The notes: generated from the letters alone by a model not told the origin. A DNA stretch of 21,819 nucleotides from Lacustribacter sp964460315 (GCA_964460315.1 CAYWPQ010000024.1:1-21819); one strand, 5' to 3'; numbered from the stretch's first letter, positions 7,740 through 16,765 are shown. A program made the numbers and translations.

Positions 7740-10700
7740 ATGGAATCGACAGATTCCAAGGGCGGCATGCCACGTGCCATTCGAATTCGCGGCGCCCGCC
7801 AAAACAACCTTAAAAATCTTGACCTTGATCTTCCGCTTGGCGAACTGATCGTCGTCACCGGCGTGTCCGGGTCAGGCAAGAGCTCGCTGGTGTTCGACAC
7901 CCTTTACGCCGAGGGCCAGCGTCGTTATGTCGAGACCTTCTCGGCCTATGCGCGACAGTTCCTGGACCGCATGGATAAACCCCAGGTCGACCGTATTGAT
8001 GGCGTACCGCCAGCGATCGCGATTGACCAAACCAACCCCGTCCGCACCTCGCGTTCCACGGTCGGGACGATGACCGAGCTCACGGATCACTTCAAGCTTA
8101 TGTTTGCGCGGCTTGCTAACCTGCACTGCCGAAAATGTCATGGCCCGGTGGTTCGACAAACTGCGCAAGGGATTGGGCTCCTGATTTCCGCAAGCCCGCT
8201 CGAGTCGCGCATTGAAATCAGCTTTCTGATTCAGGCCCCCGCATCTCTACCCGACGAGCAGGTTGAAGCTTGGCTGTCGGCCCAGGGTTTCACCAAGATT
8301 CAGTCACGCGAGGGCGACCAGATTGCCGTGATCCAGGACCGTTTCATCCTTCGCGAAGACACCGAGCCGCGTCGCATCCAGGAGGCTGTTGAATCGGCGC
8401 TCCGACTGGGCCATGGACACTGCCGGGTGCGCATTGGCGAAGCCACCCATCAGTTCACAAGCCAGCTGATCTGTGGTGACTGCAAGATTCAATACGCCGA
8501 GCCTCGACCCGCGCTGTTCTCATTCAATTCGCCCATCGGGGCCTGCGAAACCTGCAAGGGATTCGGCCGCGTGATTGGCATTGATCTGGGGCTGGTGATT
8601 CCTGACCCACGCAAATCGCTTGCCCAAGGGGCGATCAAACCCTGGCAGACCCAGTCCTACCTTGACTGCCAGAAGGAACTCATCACCCATGCCCTTCGTC
8701 ATGGCGTGCCCACCGATAAGCCGTATGCGGAACTGTCCGCCGAGCATCAACGTTGGGTGATCGAAGGCGACGACGATTGGTCGGGTCGCTGGGACCGACA
8801 GTGGTATGGCGTGCGTCGATTCTTTGAGCATCTTGAAAGCAAGGCCTACAAGATGCATGTGCGGGTGTTGCTGTCCCGGTATCGAAGCTACACCGAATGC
8901 AGCGCCTGTCATGGCGCTCGACTCAAGCCCGACGCCCTGCTCTGGACCATTGATGGCCGCAATGTGCATGACCTGATGCAGATGCCCATCGATGAGCTCT
9001 ACCCATGGGTGGCCGCTCAAGCCGAACAGACCCAGAAGTCCCAACAGGCCGAGCAAACCGCAGGTGGCAGTGCCAAGAAGGTTGCCAGTGATCTGGTCAG
9101 CCAGGAAATTCTCTCGAGGCTTCGGTTTCTTGTTGATGTGGGCCTGGGCTATCTGACCCTGGACCGACAATCCCGCACGCTTTCAGGTGGCGAGGTTCAA
9201 CGAATTAATCTGACCACAGCACTTGGCACATCTCTGGTGGCGACCCTTTTTGTATTGGATGAGCCCTCGATTGGTCTGCACCCCCGAGACCTGCACCGAA
9301 TTGTGAGGGTCATGCAGCGTCTGCGTGATGCCGGCAACACACTGGTGGTGGTCGAACATGACCCACTGGTGATGCAGGCTGCTGACCGCATCATCGACAT
9401 CGGCCCTGGCCCTGGTGAACACGGCGGCCAGATTCTTTTCAATGGCAGCTATCCGAGGCTGCATACAGCATCCACACTGACCGCCAAATATCTGCGTGGC
9501 GAGCTTCGCGTGCATCAGCCTTCCCACGAATCGCCCTCAAAGCCCAGCAACGCTGCGGTGCTTCGGCTCAAGGGTGTGCGGGCGAACAACCTTCAATCCA
9601 TTGATGTCGCCTTCCCGCTGCATCAGATGGTCTGCATCACGGGTGTTTCCGGAAGCGGCAAGTCCACCCTGGTTCGAGATGTCTTGTACCCAGCGGTTTG
9701 CAAACACCAAGGAAAAACCGCGGATACCCCCGGGGAGTTCGACAGCCTGGAGGGTGCCGAGCAGCTGCGTGATGTCATGCTGATTGACCAGTCACCCATT
9801 GGTAAAACCACACGATCCAACCCAGTGGTCTATGTGGGTGCCTTTGATGCCATCCGCCAACGTTTCGCCTCATCGCCCGAGGCCAAGCAGCGCAAATACA
9901 CGCCCGGCACCTTCAGTTTCAATTCGGGTGATGGACGCTGCCCAAGCTGTGGCGGCAATGGCTTTGAACATGTGGAGATGCAGTTTCTTTCCGACGTCTA
10001 TCTGCGCTGCCCAGACTGTGACGGGCGACGCTTTCGTCAAGAGATTCTGGAAATCAAGGTTCGTGATCAATCGATTGCGGATGTGCTTGACTTCACCATT
10101 AGCGAGGCCTTGGCCTTCTTTCAGGGCGACGCTGAAATTGAGCGCCGGCTGCAGCCGCTGGTGGATGTTGGACTCGCCTACCTGAAATGTGGCCAGCCGG
10201 TGCCCACACTGTCGGGCGGAGAAGCCCAGCGTCTGAAAATTGCGGGGAAGCTTGCGGAAGCCGCCGACAAAAAAATTGAACAGGCCCTGCTGATCTTCGA
10301 TGAGCCCACCACCGGGCTTCACTTCGATGACATTGCCAAACTTCTTCGTGCGCTGTCAGCACTGAAACGCGCGGGCCACAGCCTGGTCATCATTGAACAC
10401 AACCTGGATGTGATTGCGGCGGCAGACTGGCTGATTGATCTTGGGCCCGAGGCCGGCGTGGCGGGTGGCCAGATTGTGGTGCAAGGCACGGTCAAAGAAA
10501 TCATGGCCTGTAAGGCGTCTCATACCGGCCAGGCCCTTCTTCAGGCACATGATCAAGCCCTTCATCAGTCCATCAGCGTGGCCCAACACGGGGCAAGCCT
10601 TGTCCAGGAACCCGCATTTCGCGGGGCCAGTGATGCCGCTGCCTTCGGTTCGCCCGGCAGCCAGGCCATCGAAATTCATGGCGCCCGCGAACACAATTTG

Positions 10701-13316
10701 AAAAACATTTCGGTCAACATTCCGCGTGAACAAATGACCGTGATCACGGGGGTTTCGGGCAGCGGGAAATCCACGCTTGCCTTTGACATTCTCTTTGCCG
10801 AAGGCCAGCGCCGTTATCTTGAATCACTCAATGCCTATGCCCGGCAGTTCGTGCAGCCAGCAAGTCGCCCCGATCTTGATGCGGTTTACGGCATTCCACC
10901 CACCGTGGCCATTGAACAGCGCACGAGCCGTGGTGGGCGCAAAAGCACCGTGGGCACACTGACAGAAATTCATCACTTCCTTCGGCTTCTCTTTGTCAAA
11001 CTGGGCACACAACACTGCCCCGACTGCAATATTCCCATTCAGCCGCAAAGCCTTGAGTCCATCATGGCCACGCTGTTTTTGCGCAACCGCGGGCAGCGGG
11101 TGGGCGTGCTTGCACCCTTGGTGGTGAATCGCAAGGGCATCTATCAAGACCTGGCCAAATGGGCTGCAGGCAAGGGCCATGACTTTCTGCGGGTGGACGG
11201 CGGCTTTGTTCCCACCAGCCCATTTCCGAAACTTGATCGATTCAAAGAACACTCCATTGAACTGCCTTTGGGTGATGTGTGGGTCACGCCTGACAACGAA
11301 GCCGACATGAAAGCGCTTTTGGAATCGGCGCTGCGTTACGGCCAGGGCGTGGTTCAAATTCTGACGCTGGAACCCGAGTCCTCCGGTGAACTGGTGCTCT
11401 CGACCAAGCGGTCCTGCCCTGGATGCGGCACCGGGTTTGGTGAACTGGATCCAAGGCTGTTTTCCTACAACTCCAAACACGGCTGGTGCCATGCCTGCTT
11501 TGGCACCGGAGTCAGTCTTCGCGATTTAAGCGGCCGAGGCACCCGCGCCAAAGACTTTGATCCTCACGAACTTGAGTCCGCAGAATTCGATCTTGATGAA
11601 TCGCTGGACAAAGACGAACAGCACGAGCCAGAAACCTGCTCCCATTGCCACGGCCATCGGTTGAATCGAACCGCCCTTGCGGTGAAGCTTCGTGATGCCT
11701 CCATTGCCGACGTCGCCTCACGCCCCATTCACGCCCTGCCGAATTGGCTGGGCAAACTTGGCCAACAACTCTCCGAACGCGAACAGGCCATTGGCCATGA
11801 TCTGATTCAGGAAATTCAGGGTCGACTGAACTTCCTGACCGAGGTCGGGCTTGGCTATCTGGCGCTGGATCGGTCCGCGCCAACCCTTTCAGGGGGCGAG
11901 GCCCAGCGCATTCGCCTGGCGGCTCAGCTTGGCTCGAACCTGCAAGGGGTGTGTTACATCCTGGATGAGCCCACCATTGGGCTACACCCCCGAGACAATC
12001 AAGCGCTCTTGCGTCTTCTCTCCGCGCTGAAGAACAAGGGAAACACGCTGGTGGTGGTGGAGCACGACGAAGACACCATTGCACTGGCCGACCATGTGAT
12101 TGACATCGGCCCCGGTGCAGGTACCCAGGGTGGCCGTGTCGTCGCCCAGGGAACACAGAGCGACATTTCCGCCTGCAGTGAGTCGCTGACGGGGCGCTAT
12201 CTGCGCCAGCCCATCCTGCACACAGGAACACCGCGACGCGCCACCCAAAGCGATCGGCTTCGCATTCACGGGGCGCATCTTCATAACCTGCAGTCGGTTG
12301 ATGCCGAAATTCCCATGCATGCACTCACGGTGGTGACGGGTGTTTCGGGCAGTGGCAAATCCAGCCTGGCGCGGGATGTACTCTTGGCGAACCTGAAAAG
12401 ACAAACCGCTCAGAGTCGAACCAGCAAGCGGGCGTCGAAAGCGACTCAAAAAGCAACTCAATCCGGCGAGTGGGTTGGCTGTCAATCCATTGAGAACTGG
12501 GAGTCGATTGATCGGGTCTTGGAGGTGGATCAGACACCGATTGGCAAAACACCACGATCCACACCGGCAACCTATATTGGGTTTTGGGACACGATCCGCA
12601 ATCTTCTTGCGGACAGCGAAGAATCCAAAATTCGTGGCTGGCGGCCAAACCGTTTTTCGTTCAACACGGGAGACGGCCGATGCGGTCTTTGCGAAGGGCA
12701 GGGCTGGCAGAAGGTGGAGATGAATTTTCTTCCCGATGTCCGCGTGATCTGCGACGGATGCCAAGGCAGCCGTTTTAACCAAGAAACGCGATCCGCCCTG
12801 TGGCGCGGCAAGAGCGTGGCGGACATTCTTGGCCTCACGGTGGATGCCGCCTGCGAATTCTTCGAACATCACCCCTCGGTGCTTCGCCCCCTGAAGCTTC
12901 TGCAGGATGTCGGTCTTGGATACCTCACGTTGGGTCAACCCAGCCCAACGCTTTCTGGGGGTGAGGCCCAGAGAATTAAACTCGTCACCGAACTCGCCAA
13001 AGCCTCTCAGAGTTCAGGCAAGACCCAGATGCACACCCTCTATGTTCTGGATGAACCCACCGTGGGCCTTCACATGGCCGATGTTGAAAAACTGATTCAT
13101 GTCCTGCATCGCCTCGTGGATGCAGGCAACACCGTCGTCGTGATTGAGCATCAGCTGGACCTCTGGGCCGAGGCCGACTGGATGCTGGATCTCGGCCCCG
13201 AAGGCGGCGATGGCGGTGGTCGCCTGGTTGGCGCCGGCAGCCCGGCAGAGATCGCCAAGCTCAAGACTCATACCGGCCAGGCGCTCAAGAAGTTTTTGAG
13301 TCAGCGGCGGTTGTGA
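7740..13316 (+). CDS. uvrA: Double-length (tandem fused) UvrA, excinuclease ABC subunit A
   Basis: A 1858-residue protein made of two UvrA units in tandem (about 1-965 and 976-1858); E. coli UvrA has about 940 residues. UvrA is the ATP-driven damage-recognition subunit of nucleotide excision repair. Four Walker A motifs GVSGSGKS[ST] start at residues 41, 635, 1004 and 1534. Four LSGGE signatures start at 481, 824, 1383 and 1738, and four Walker B DEP[ST] motifs at 507, 854, 1409 and 1771, so all four ATP-binding cassettes look intact. CxxC zinc pairs occur in both halves, for example 245/248 with 269/272, 734/737 with 757/760, 1226/1229 with 1250/1253, and 1648/1651 with 1671/1674. Both halves keep a module where UvrA binds UvrB, so this is not the short UvrA2 type. 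The start could be ATG 7740 or ATG 7767, which has AAGGG upstream at 7758-7762. A normal-length uvrA would be expected elsewhere in the genome. Confidence 0.92.
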   Translation: MESTDSKGGMPRAIRIRGARQNNLKNLDLDLPLGELIVVTGVSGSGKSSLVFDTLYAEGQRRYVETFSAYARQFLDRMDKPQVDRIDGVPPAIAIDQTNPVRTSRSTVGTMTELTDHFKLMFARLANLHCRKCHGPVVRQTAQGIGLLISASPLESRIEISFLIQAPASLPDEQVEAWLSAQGFTKIQSREGDQIAVIQDRFILREDTEPRRIQEAVESALRLGHGHCRVRIGEATHQFTSQLICGDCKIQYAEPRPALFSFNSPIGACETCKGFGRVIGIDLGLVIPDPRKSLAQGAIKPWQTQSYLDCQKELITHALRHGVPTDKPYAELSAEHQRWVIEGDDDWSGRWDRQWYGVRRFFEHLESKAYKMHVRVLLSRYRSYTECSACHGARLKPDALLWTIDGRNVHDLMQMPIDELYPWVAAQAEQTQKSQQAEQTAGGSAKKVASDLVSQEILSRLRFLVDVGLGYLTLDRQSRTLSGGEVQRINLTTALGTSLVATLFVLDEPSIGLHPRDLHRIVRVMQRLRDAGNTLVVVEHDPLVMQAADRIIDIGPGPGEHGGQILFNGSYPRLHTASTLTAKYLRGELRVHQPSHESPSKPSNAAVLRLKGVRANNLQSIDVAFPLHQMVCITGVSGSGKSTLVRDVLYPAVCKHQGKTADTPGEFDSLEGAEQLRDVMLIDQSPIGKTTRSNPVVYVGAFDAIRQRFASSPEAKQRKYTPGTFSFNSGDGRCPSCGGNGFEHVEMQFLSDVYLRCPDCDGRRFRQEILEIKVRDQSIADVLDFTISEALAFFQGDAEIERRLQPLVDVGLAYLKCGQPVPTLSGGEAQRLKIAGKLAEAADKKIEQALLIFDEPTTGLHFDDIAKLLRALSALKRAGHSLVIIEHNLDVIAAADWLIDLGPEAGVAGGQIVVQGTVKEIMACKASHTGQALLQAHDQALHQSISVAQHGASLVQEPAFRGASDAAAFGSPGSQAIEIHGAREHNLKNISVNIPREQMTVITGVSGSGKSTLAFDILFAEGQRRYLESLNAYARQFVQPASRPDLDAVYGIPPTVAIEQRTSRGGRKSTVGTLTEIHHFLRLLFVKLGTQHCPDCNIPIQPQSLESIMATLFLRNRGQRVGVLAPLVVNRKGIYQDLAKWAAGKGHDFLRVDGGFVPTSPFPKLDRFKEHSIELPLGDVWVTPDNEADMKALLESALRYGQGVVQILTLEPESSGELVLSTKRSCPGCGTGFGELDPRLFSYNSKHGWCHACFGTGVSLRDLSGRGTRAKDFDPHELESAEFDLDESLDKDEQHEPETCSHCHGHRLNRTALAVKLRDASIADVASRPIHALPNWLGKLGQQLSEREQAIGHDLIQEIQGRLNFLTEVGLGYLALDRSAPTLSGGEAQRIRLAAQLGSNLQGVCYILDEPTIGLHPRDNQALLRLLSALKNKGNTLVVVEHDEDTIALADHVIDIGPGAGTQGGRVVAQGTQSDISACSESLTGRYLRQPILHTGTPRRATQSDRLRIHGAHLHNLQSVDAEIPMHALTVVTGVSGSGKSSLARDVLLANLKRQTAQSRTSKRASKATQKATQSGEWVGCQSIENWESIDRVLEVDQTPIGKTPRSTPATYIGFWDTIRNLLADSEESKIRGWRPNRFSFNTGDGRCGLCEGQGWQKVEMNFLPDVRVICDGCQGSRFNQETRSALWRGKSVADILGLTVDAACEFFEHHPSVLRPLKLLQDVGLGYLTLGQPSPTLSGGEAQRIKLVTELAKASQSSGKTQMHTLYVLDEPTVGLHMADVEKLIHVLHRLVDAGNTVVVIEHQLDLWAEADWMLDLGPEGGDGGGRLVGAGSPAEIAKLKTHTGQALKKFLSQRRL

Positions 13317-14334
13317 AGGCGTCCGCAAAGAATTCGTCTTCGGGCAGGCCGCAACGCTGAACAAAATCAGACTGGGCCGACTGCACAACAATCGGCGCAC
13401 CACAGACATAAGCCTGGTGGCCTGAAAGATCAGGGAAGTCTTGCATCACGGCCTGGTGCACGAACCCTGTTCTTCCCGACCATTGGTCTTCCGGCAGCGC
13501 GTCGCTCACCACAGGTATGAACTTGAATGATGGAAGGCTGGATTCCCAGGACCTGGCCAGATCGGCCATGTAGAGATCTTTCGGACGACGCCCACCCCAG
13601 TAAAGCACGATAGGCCGCTGAATGTTTTTAAAGGCAGCATGTTCGATCATGGCCTTGATCGGGGCAAAGCCTGTGCCGCTCGCTACCATGACCATGGGCT
13701 TGACGCTGTCCTCACGAAGGAAAAAGGTGCCCTGGGGGCCCTCAAAGCGAAGGATGTCTTTTTCCTTCATGGCATTGGCCGATGGCGTGGCCACGCCAAA
13801 CACCGCGTCCGTGAATGCGCCACCCGGCGTGTGCCGAATATGCAGCTCGATACTTCCTCGCTGATGGGGTGCCGAGGCCATGGAATAGCTTCGTCGTTTG
13901 CCATCTTTCAGAAGAATTTCCACATACTGGCCTGCAAGAAACTCAAAGGGGTCATTCGCGGGGAGCTGCAGCTTCACAATGGCCACATCGTCCACCGGTC
14001 GCTCAAGCGACTGCACTCGACAAGGCACCTTACGAACCGAGATCATGCCTTCGGCCGCTACCACGCGGGCCTTCACGGTGAGATCAGTCTTGGCTTGGGC
14101 GCAGCAAAGGAGCACACCACCCTGAGCTTTCTCTTGGTCCGAAAGTGCCTTCGACTGATAGCTGCCGTAATCCACTTCGCCCGAGACAATCTGTGATTTG
14201 CATGAGCCACAGGCACCATCTTTGCAGCCATAGGGAAGAACAATGCCCGAGCGCAGCGCGGCCTGAAGAATGGTTTCACCCTCATCGACCGAAAACTGTC
14301 GACCTGACGGTACCAACGAAATCTGATGACTCAC
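13285..14334 (-). CDS. 2Fe-2S/FAD NAD(P)H reductase, CDP-6-deoxy-delta-3,4-glucoseen reductase-like
   Basis: A 349-residue flavodoxin-reductase-type electron transfer protein. The N-terminal plant-type 2Fe-2S ferredoxin domain (1-95) has C37, C42, C45 and C77 (C78 adjacent). The FAD domain (about 100-205) has the R-x-Y-S motif in RRSYSMAS (147-154). The NAD(P) domain (about 210-349) has GTGFAP (220-225) and CGAPIVV (311-317). It moves electrons from NAD(P)H through FAD and the cluster to an unknown partner. Burkholderiales proteins of this build are usually named CDP-6-deoxy-delta-3,4-glucoseen reductase, but no deoxysugar genes are visible here, so the name may mislead. The start is GTG at 14332-14334 with GGAG about 10 bases upstream; it gives the expected family N-terminus. 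It follows lptG by 92 bases on the same strand, and its last 32 bases overlap the end of the uvrA fusion. Confidence 0.93.
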   Translation of the reverse strand: MSHQISLVPSGRQFSVDEGETILQAALRSGIVLPYGCKDGACGSCKSQIVSGEVDYGSYQSKALSDQEKAQGGVLLCCAQAKTDLTVKARVVAAEGMISVRKVPCRVQSLERPVDDVAIVKLQLPANDPFEFLAGQYVEILLKDGKRRSYSMASAPHQRGSIELHIRHTPGGAFTDAVFGVATPSANAMKEKDILRFEGPQGTFFLREDSVKPMVMVASGTGFAPIKAMIEHAAFKNIQRPIVLYWGGRRPKDLYMADLARSWESSLPSFKFIPVVSDALPEDQWSGRTGFVHQAVMQDFPDLSGHQAYVCGAPIVVQSAQSDFVQRCGLPEDEFFADAFTTAADSKTS

Positions 14335-14426
14335 GATCCATCCACTCCTTCAAAAAATCATTCACAACGGATTCAAAACGACGACAACAGTGGGCGCTGC
14401 TCAAAATCCACTCAACAACCGAGTTC

Positions 14427-15560
14427 CTATCGACGCTGAACCCAGAACAACAACACTGCCGCCACCGACAGCGCAATCAGGCTTGGCAACACGGCAATCA
14501 TTGGCGCAGGCCATGTGTTGAGAATCCCCAGATGAGAAAAAAGACTGTTCAGCAGATGAAAGCCCACGCCCACCAGAATGCCCGCAAAGACGCGCGAACC
14601 CACCGCACCCGCTCGCGCCTGCAGATAGGCCGCCGGCAACGCCAACAGCATCATCACCCAGACGGCCATGGGATAAAACAGTCGCTTCCAAAGGGCAATC
14701 TCGTAGCGGTCTGACTGTTGCTTATTTTGTTTCAGGTAATTCACATACCGAAAGAGTTCCAGCGACGACATTCGATCCGGGTTGGTCAACAGAGCATCGA
14801 GCATGTCGGGGGCAAGCATCGATGACAACGCAAGTTTGGGCTGATTGGTTTTGGTGACCGAGCCATCAACGCCAAACGCGACCAACAGAACGTTCTGCAG
14901 TTCCCAGTTGTAGCGTTCGCCCGTCTGGCCAAGAAAGCGCGCCGACTCAGCCTCGATGGTCTGCACCAGACGCTGCTGACGATCGAAGTCATAGACCAAC
15001 ACGCCACGCAGGGTCTGGTCCGTGGTGAATGTTTTGGCATTCACAAAACGTAAGGCCTGCCCTTGGGTTGCGCCCGGAGCTGGCCCGACATTCGGTGTGT
15101 CGCGAAGCCACAAGCCCGAGCGCATCTCGCCCGTGGAACTTCCCAGGCCACCATCGCGAACCTTGCTTCGGAAATCTTCGACCCAAGGCACCACCCATTC
15201 CGCACTGACCGCAATCACGACCACCATCGGCAGCCCAATGCGAAGCATGGCGCGAATCGCTGTATCGGGCTGAAGCCCCGAGACACGAAACACGGTGAAT
15301 TCAGAGTGCGCTGCACTTTGCGAAAGCGCCCAAAGGGTGCCAATCAACGCGGCAATCGGCGCCAGTTCAACCATTCGACTGGGCATTCCTAACAGCACAT
15401 AAAGAATGGCGTGCTCAAACCGATAGCCGCCCGCGCCCACCTCGTCCATTTCGGCAAGAACATCGAAGAACATGAACATCGCCAGAAAGGCCAGCATGAC
15501 GAACACGGTTGCCTTGAGAATGTCTCGGCCGAGATAGCTTCGAAAAAGACGGGGGCTCAT
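14427..15560 (-). CDS. lptG: Lipopolysaccharide export permease LptG
   Basis: A 377-residue inner-membrane permease of the LptB2FG transporter, which extracts lipopolysaccharide from the inner membrane and passes it to LptC and LptA. Hydrophobic segments near the N-terminus (for example ILKATVFVMLAFLAMF), a second and third helix, a large periplasmic beta-rich region and three C-terminal helices (around YPMAVWVMMLLALPAAYL, GVGFHLLNSLFSHLG and the last 25 residues) fit the six-helix YjgP/YjgQ family. An in-frame ATG exists at 15647, but I chose 15560 because it forms an ATGA overlap with the lptF stop and gives the usual N-terminus MSPRLFRSYLGRDI. Translational coupling to lptF is likely. LptB, LptC and LptA must be encoded elsewhere. 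Confidence 0.96.
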   Translation of the reverse strand: MSPRLFRSYLGRDILKATVFVMLAFLAMFMFFDVLAEMDEVGAGGYRFEHAILYVLLGMPSRMVELAPIAALIGTLWALSQSAAHSEFTVFRVSGLQPDTAIRAMLRIGLPMVVVIAVSAEWVVPWVEDFRSKVRDGGLGSSTGEMRSGLWLRDTPNVGPAPGATQGQALRFVNAKTFTTDQTLRGVLVYDFDRQQRLVQTIEAESARFLGQTGERYNWELQNVLLVAFGVDGSVTKTNQPKLALSSMLAPDMLDALLTNPDRMSSLELFRYVNYLKQNKQQSDRYEIALWKRLFYPMAVWVMMLLALPAAYLQARAGAVGSRVFAGILVGVGFHLLNSLFSHLGILNTWPAPMIAVLPSLIALSVAAVLLFWVQRR

Positions 15561-16723
15561 CGACGTCCGCCTGCGCTGCCGCCTGATTCCACAACCTTGG
15601 CGGGTCTGAGTTTTGAGGTCATGCGTGCTGCGATACCAAAGAGCCAATCAATCAAACTTTCTTTCTGATGCAGTCGCCAGGCCATCATCACGGCGGCCAG
15701 CACCATCAGTCCAAGAGGAACAGGCCACCAGGCCATGGCCAGGCTGAGGCTTCCCTGAGACACCGACGCCTTGACCGCGCTAAACAAATTGCTGGCAATC
15801 AGGTAGATGAGCAGGGCAATGATCAGGTTCGTGGCCCGGCCTGACCGAGCATTCGAGACAGCAAGGGGAATGGCAAGCAAACCCAAAGCAAGTGTGAGCA
15901 AAGGAATTCCAATCCGCATGAGGATCTCGCCCCGCGCCGAGGGCTCGGGGCGATCCATCAGATCACCTATGGCCATTGTTTTCGCGCTCTCTTGACCACG
16001 AACCACGGGCGTCGACTGGTCCAGCCGAACCCGATAGGACTCAAAGCCCATCGTCTGGGATTCCAACTTGCCGGGGCTGATGTCGGTGCGATAGCCGCCC
16101 TCCAACACGACCCATTGAAAACCCTGGGCATCCTTTTCAAAACGTCCGGTGGTCGAGACCAGAATCGATTGCCGACCGCCGGCCTCGGTGGAACGAATGA
16201 ACACGGTTCCAATACGGCCATTTTCGTCATCAAGGTTTTCCAGAAAGAAGACCCGCTGACCCGAAAACGATTCCCGAAACTGCCCGGGGCTGACCCGCTG
16301 CGCATCTCCTCGGCTTTTGATCTCGTCTTCAAAGTTCATGATCTGCAGACGTGCCCAGGGCCCAACCGAGACCGACAACACGGCCACAATGAGCATGATG
16401 GGCCAGAGAAACGTCAAGACAGGCCTGACGAGGTCGGTCAAACTTTTGCCCGACGACAGCCAGATCACCATTTCAGAGTCTTTCCACCAGCGCGAGAGCA
16501 CCATCAGCACCGAGATGTAGACCGTGAGCATCAGCACGCTATTCATCAGGCTAATGGTGTTGAAGACGATCAGAGGCAGCACAAGATCGCCATCGACCTT
16601 GCCCGAGGCAGCTCGCCCCAGGGCGCGGATGAGGATCATGGTGACCAGAGTGGTCAGCAGCACCGCCAAAACCCCGCCGGCCGTGGATCTAAGTTCCCTG
16701 AGTAGGGATTTTTGGAAGAGCAT
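15557..16723 (-). CDS. lptF: Lipopolysaccharide export permease LptF
   Basis: A 388-residue permease, partner of LptG in the LptB2FG lipopolysaccharide export complex of the inner membrane. The N-terminal segment LFQKSLLRELRSTAGGVLAV and the following helix match LptF, which characteristically begins with a R-E-L-x-S-T-A-G run. The periplasmic jellyroll-like region is followed by C-terminal helices around LLTLALGLLAIPLAVS, NLIIALLIYLIASNLFSAV and PLGLMVLAAVMMAW. The ATG at 16723 is preceded closely by AAGGAAA. It is divergent from pepA with a gap of only 42 bases, so its promoter probably lies inside the start of pepA; no good minus-strand -35/-10 pair was found. The lptF-lptG pair divergent from pepA is the arrangement known from E. 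coli. Confidence 0.97.
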   Translation of the reverse strand: MLFQKSLLRELRSTAGGVLAVLLTTLVTMILIRALGRAASGKVDGDLVLPLIVFNTISLMNSVLMLTVYISVLMVLSRWWKDSEMVIWLSSGKSLTDLVRPVLTFLWPIMLIVAVLSVSVGPWARLQIMNFEDEIKSRGDAQRVSPGQFRESFSGQRVFFLENLDDENGRIGTVFIRSTEAGGRQSILVSTTGRFEKDAQGFQWVVLEGGYRTDISPGKLESQTMGFESYRVRLDQSTPVVRGQESAKTMAIGDLMDRPEPSARGEILMRIGIPLLTLALGLLAIPLAVSNARSGRATNLIIALLIYLIASNLFSAVKASVSQGSLSLAMAWWPVPLGLMVLAAVMMAWRLHQKESLIDWLFGIAARMTSKLRPAKVVESGGSAGGRR

Positions 16724-16729
16724 TTTCCT

Positions 16730-16735
16730 TATAAT
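16730..16735 (+). promoter_or_regulatory. Candidate -10 box of the pepA promoter
   Basis: A perfect TATAAT stands in the 42-base gap between the divergent lptF and pepA starts, 31 bases before the pepA ATG. Transcription would begin near 16742, just ahead of the AAGG ribosome binding site at 16753-16756. No convincing -35 hexamer sits 16-18 bases upstream, where the sequence is AT-rich without a TTGACA match, so strength or activator dependence cannot be judged. Confidence 0.4.
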
Positions 16736-16765
16736 GTGAGGATTCTCGAATTAAGGCATTTTGTC

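Noticed and set aside
7500..7740. Search for an SOS (LexA) box directly upstream of the UvrA fusion
   Set aside because: No CTGT-N8-ACAG pattern was found, so SOS control from this position is not supported.
7327..7773. A minus-strand open frame that is itself His-rich
   Set aside because: The CATGAC-type repeats read as His/Asp/Gly on both strands; the plus-strand frame has the ribosome binding site, operon fit and hydrophobic pattern, while this one runs into the starts of both neighbours.
11512..12938. Open frames of 270 and 318 codons on the minus strand opposite the second UvrA half
   Set aside because: Both are antisense to intact UvrA motifs, overlap each other, and have low-complexity, Arg- or Cys-rich translations without a fold-like pattern.
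13260..13330. Weak inverted repeat CTCAA...TTGAG near the uvrA stop as a possible terminator
   Set aside because: The stem is only about five base pairs, AT-rich, lies inside coding sequence and has no following T-run.
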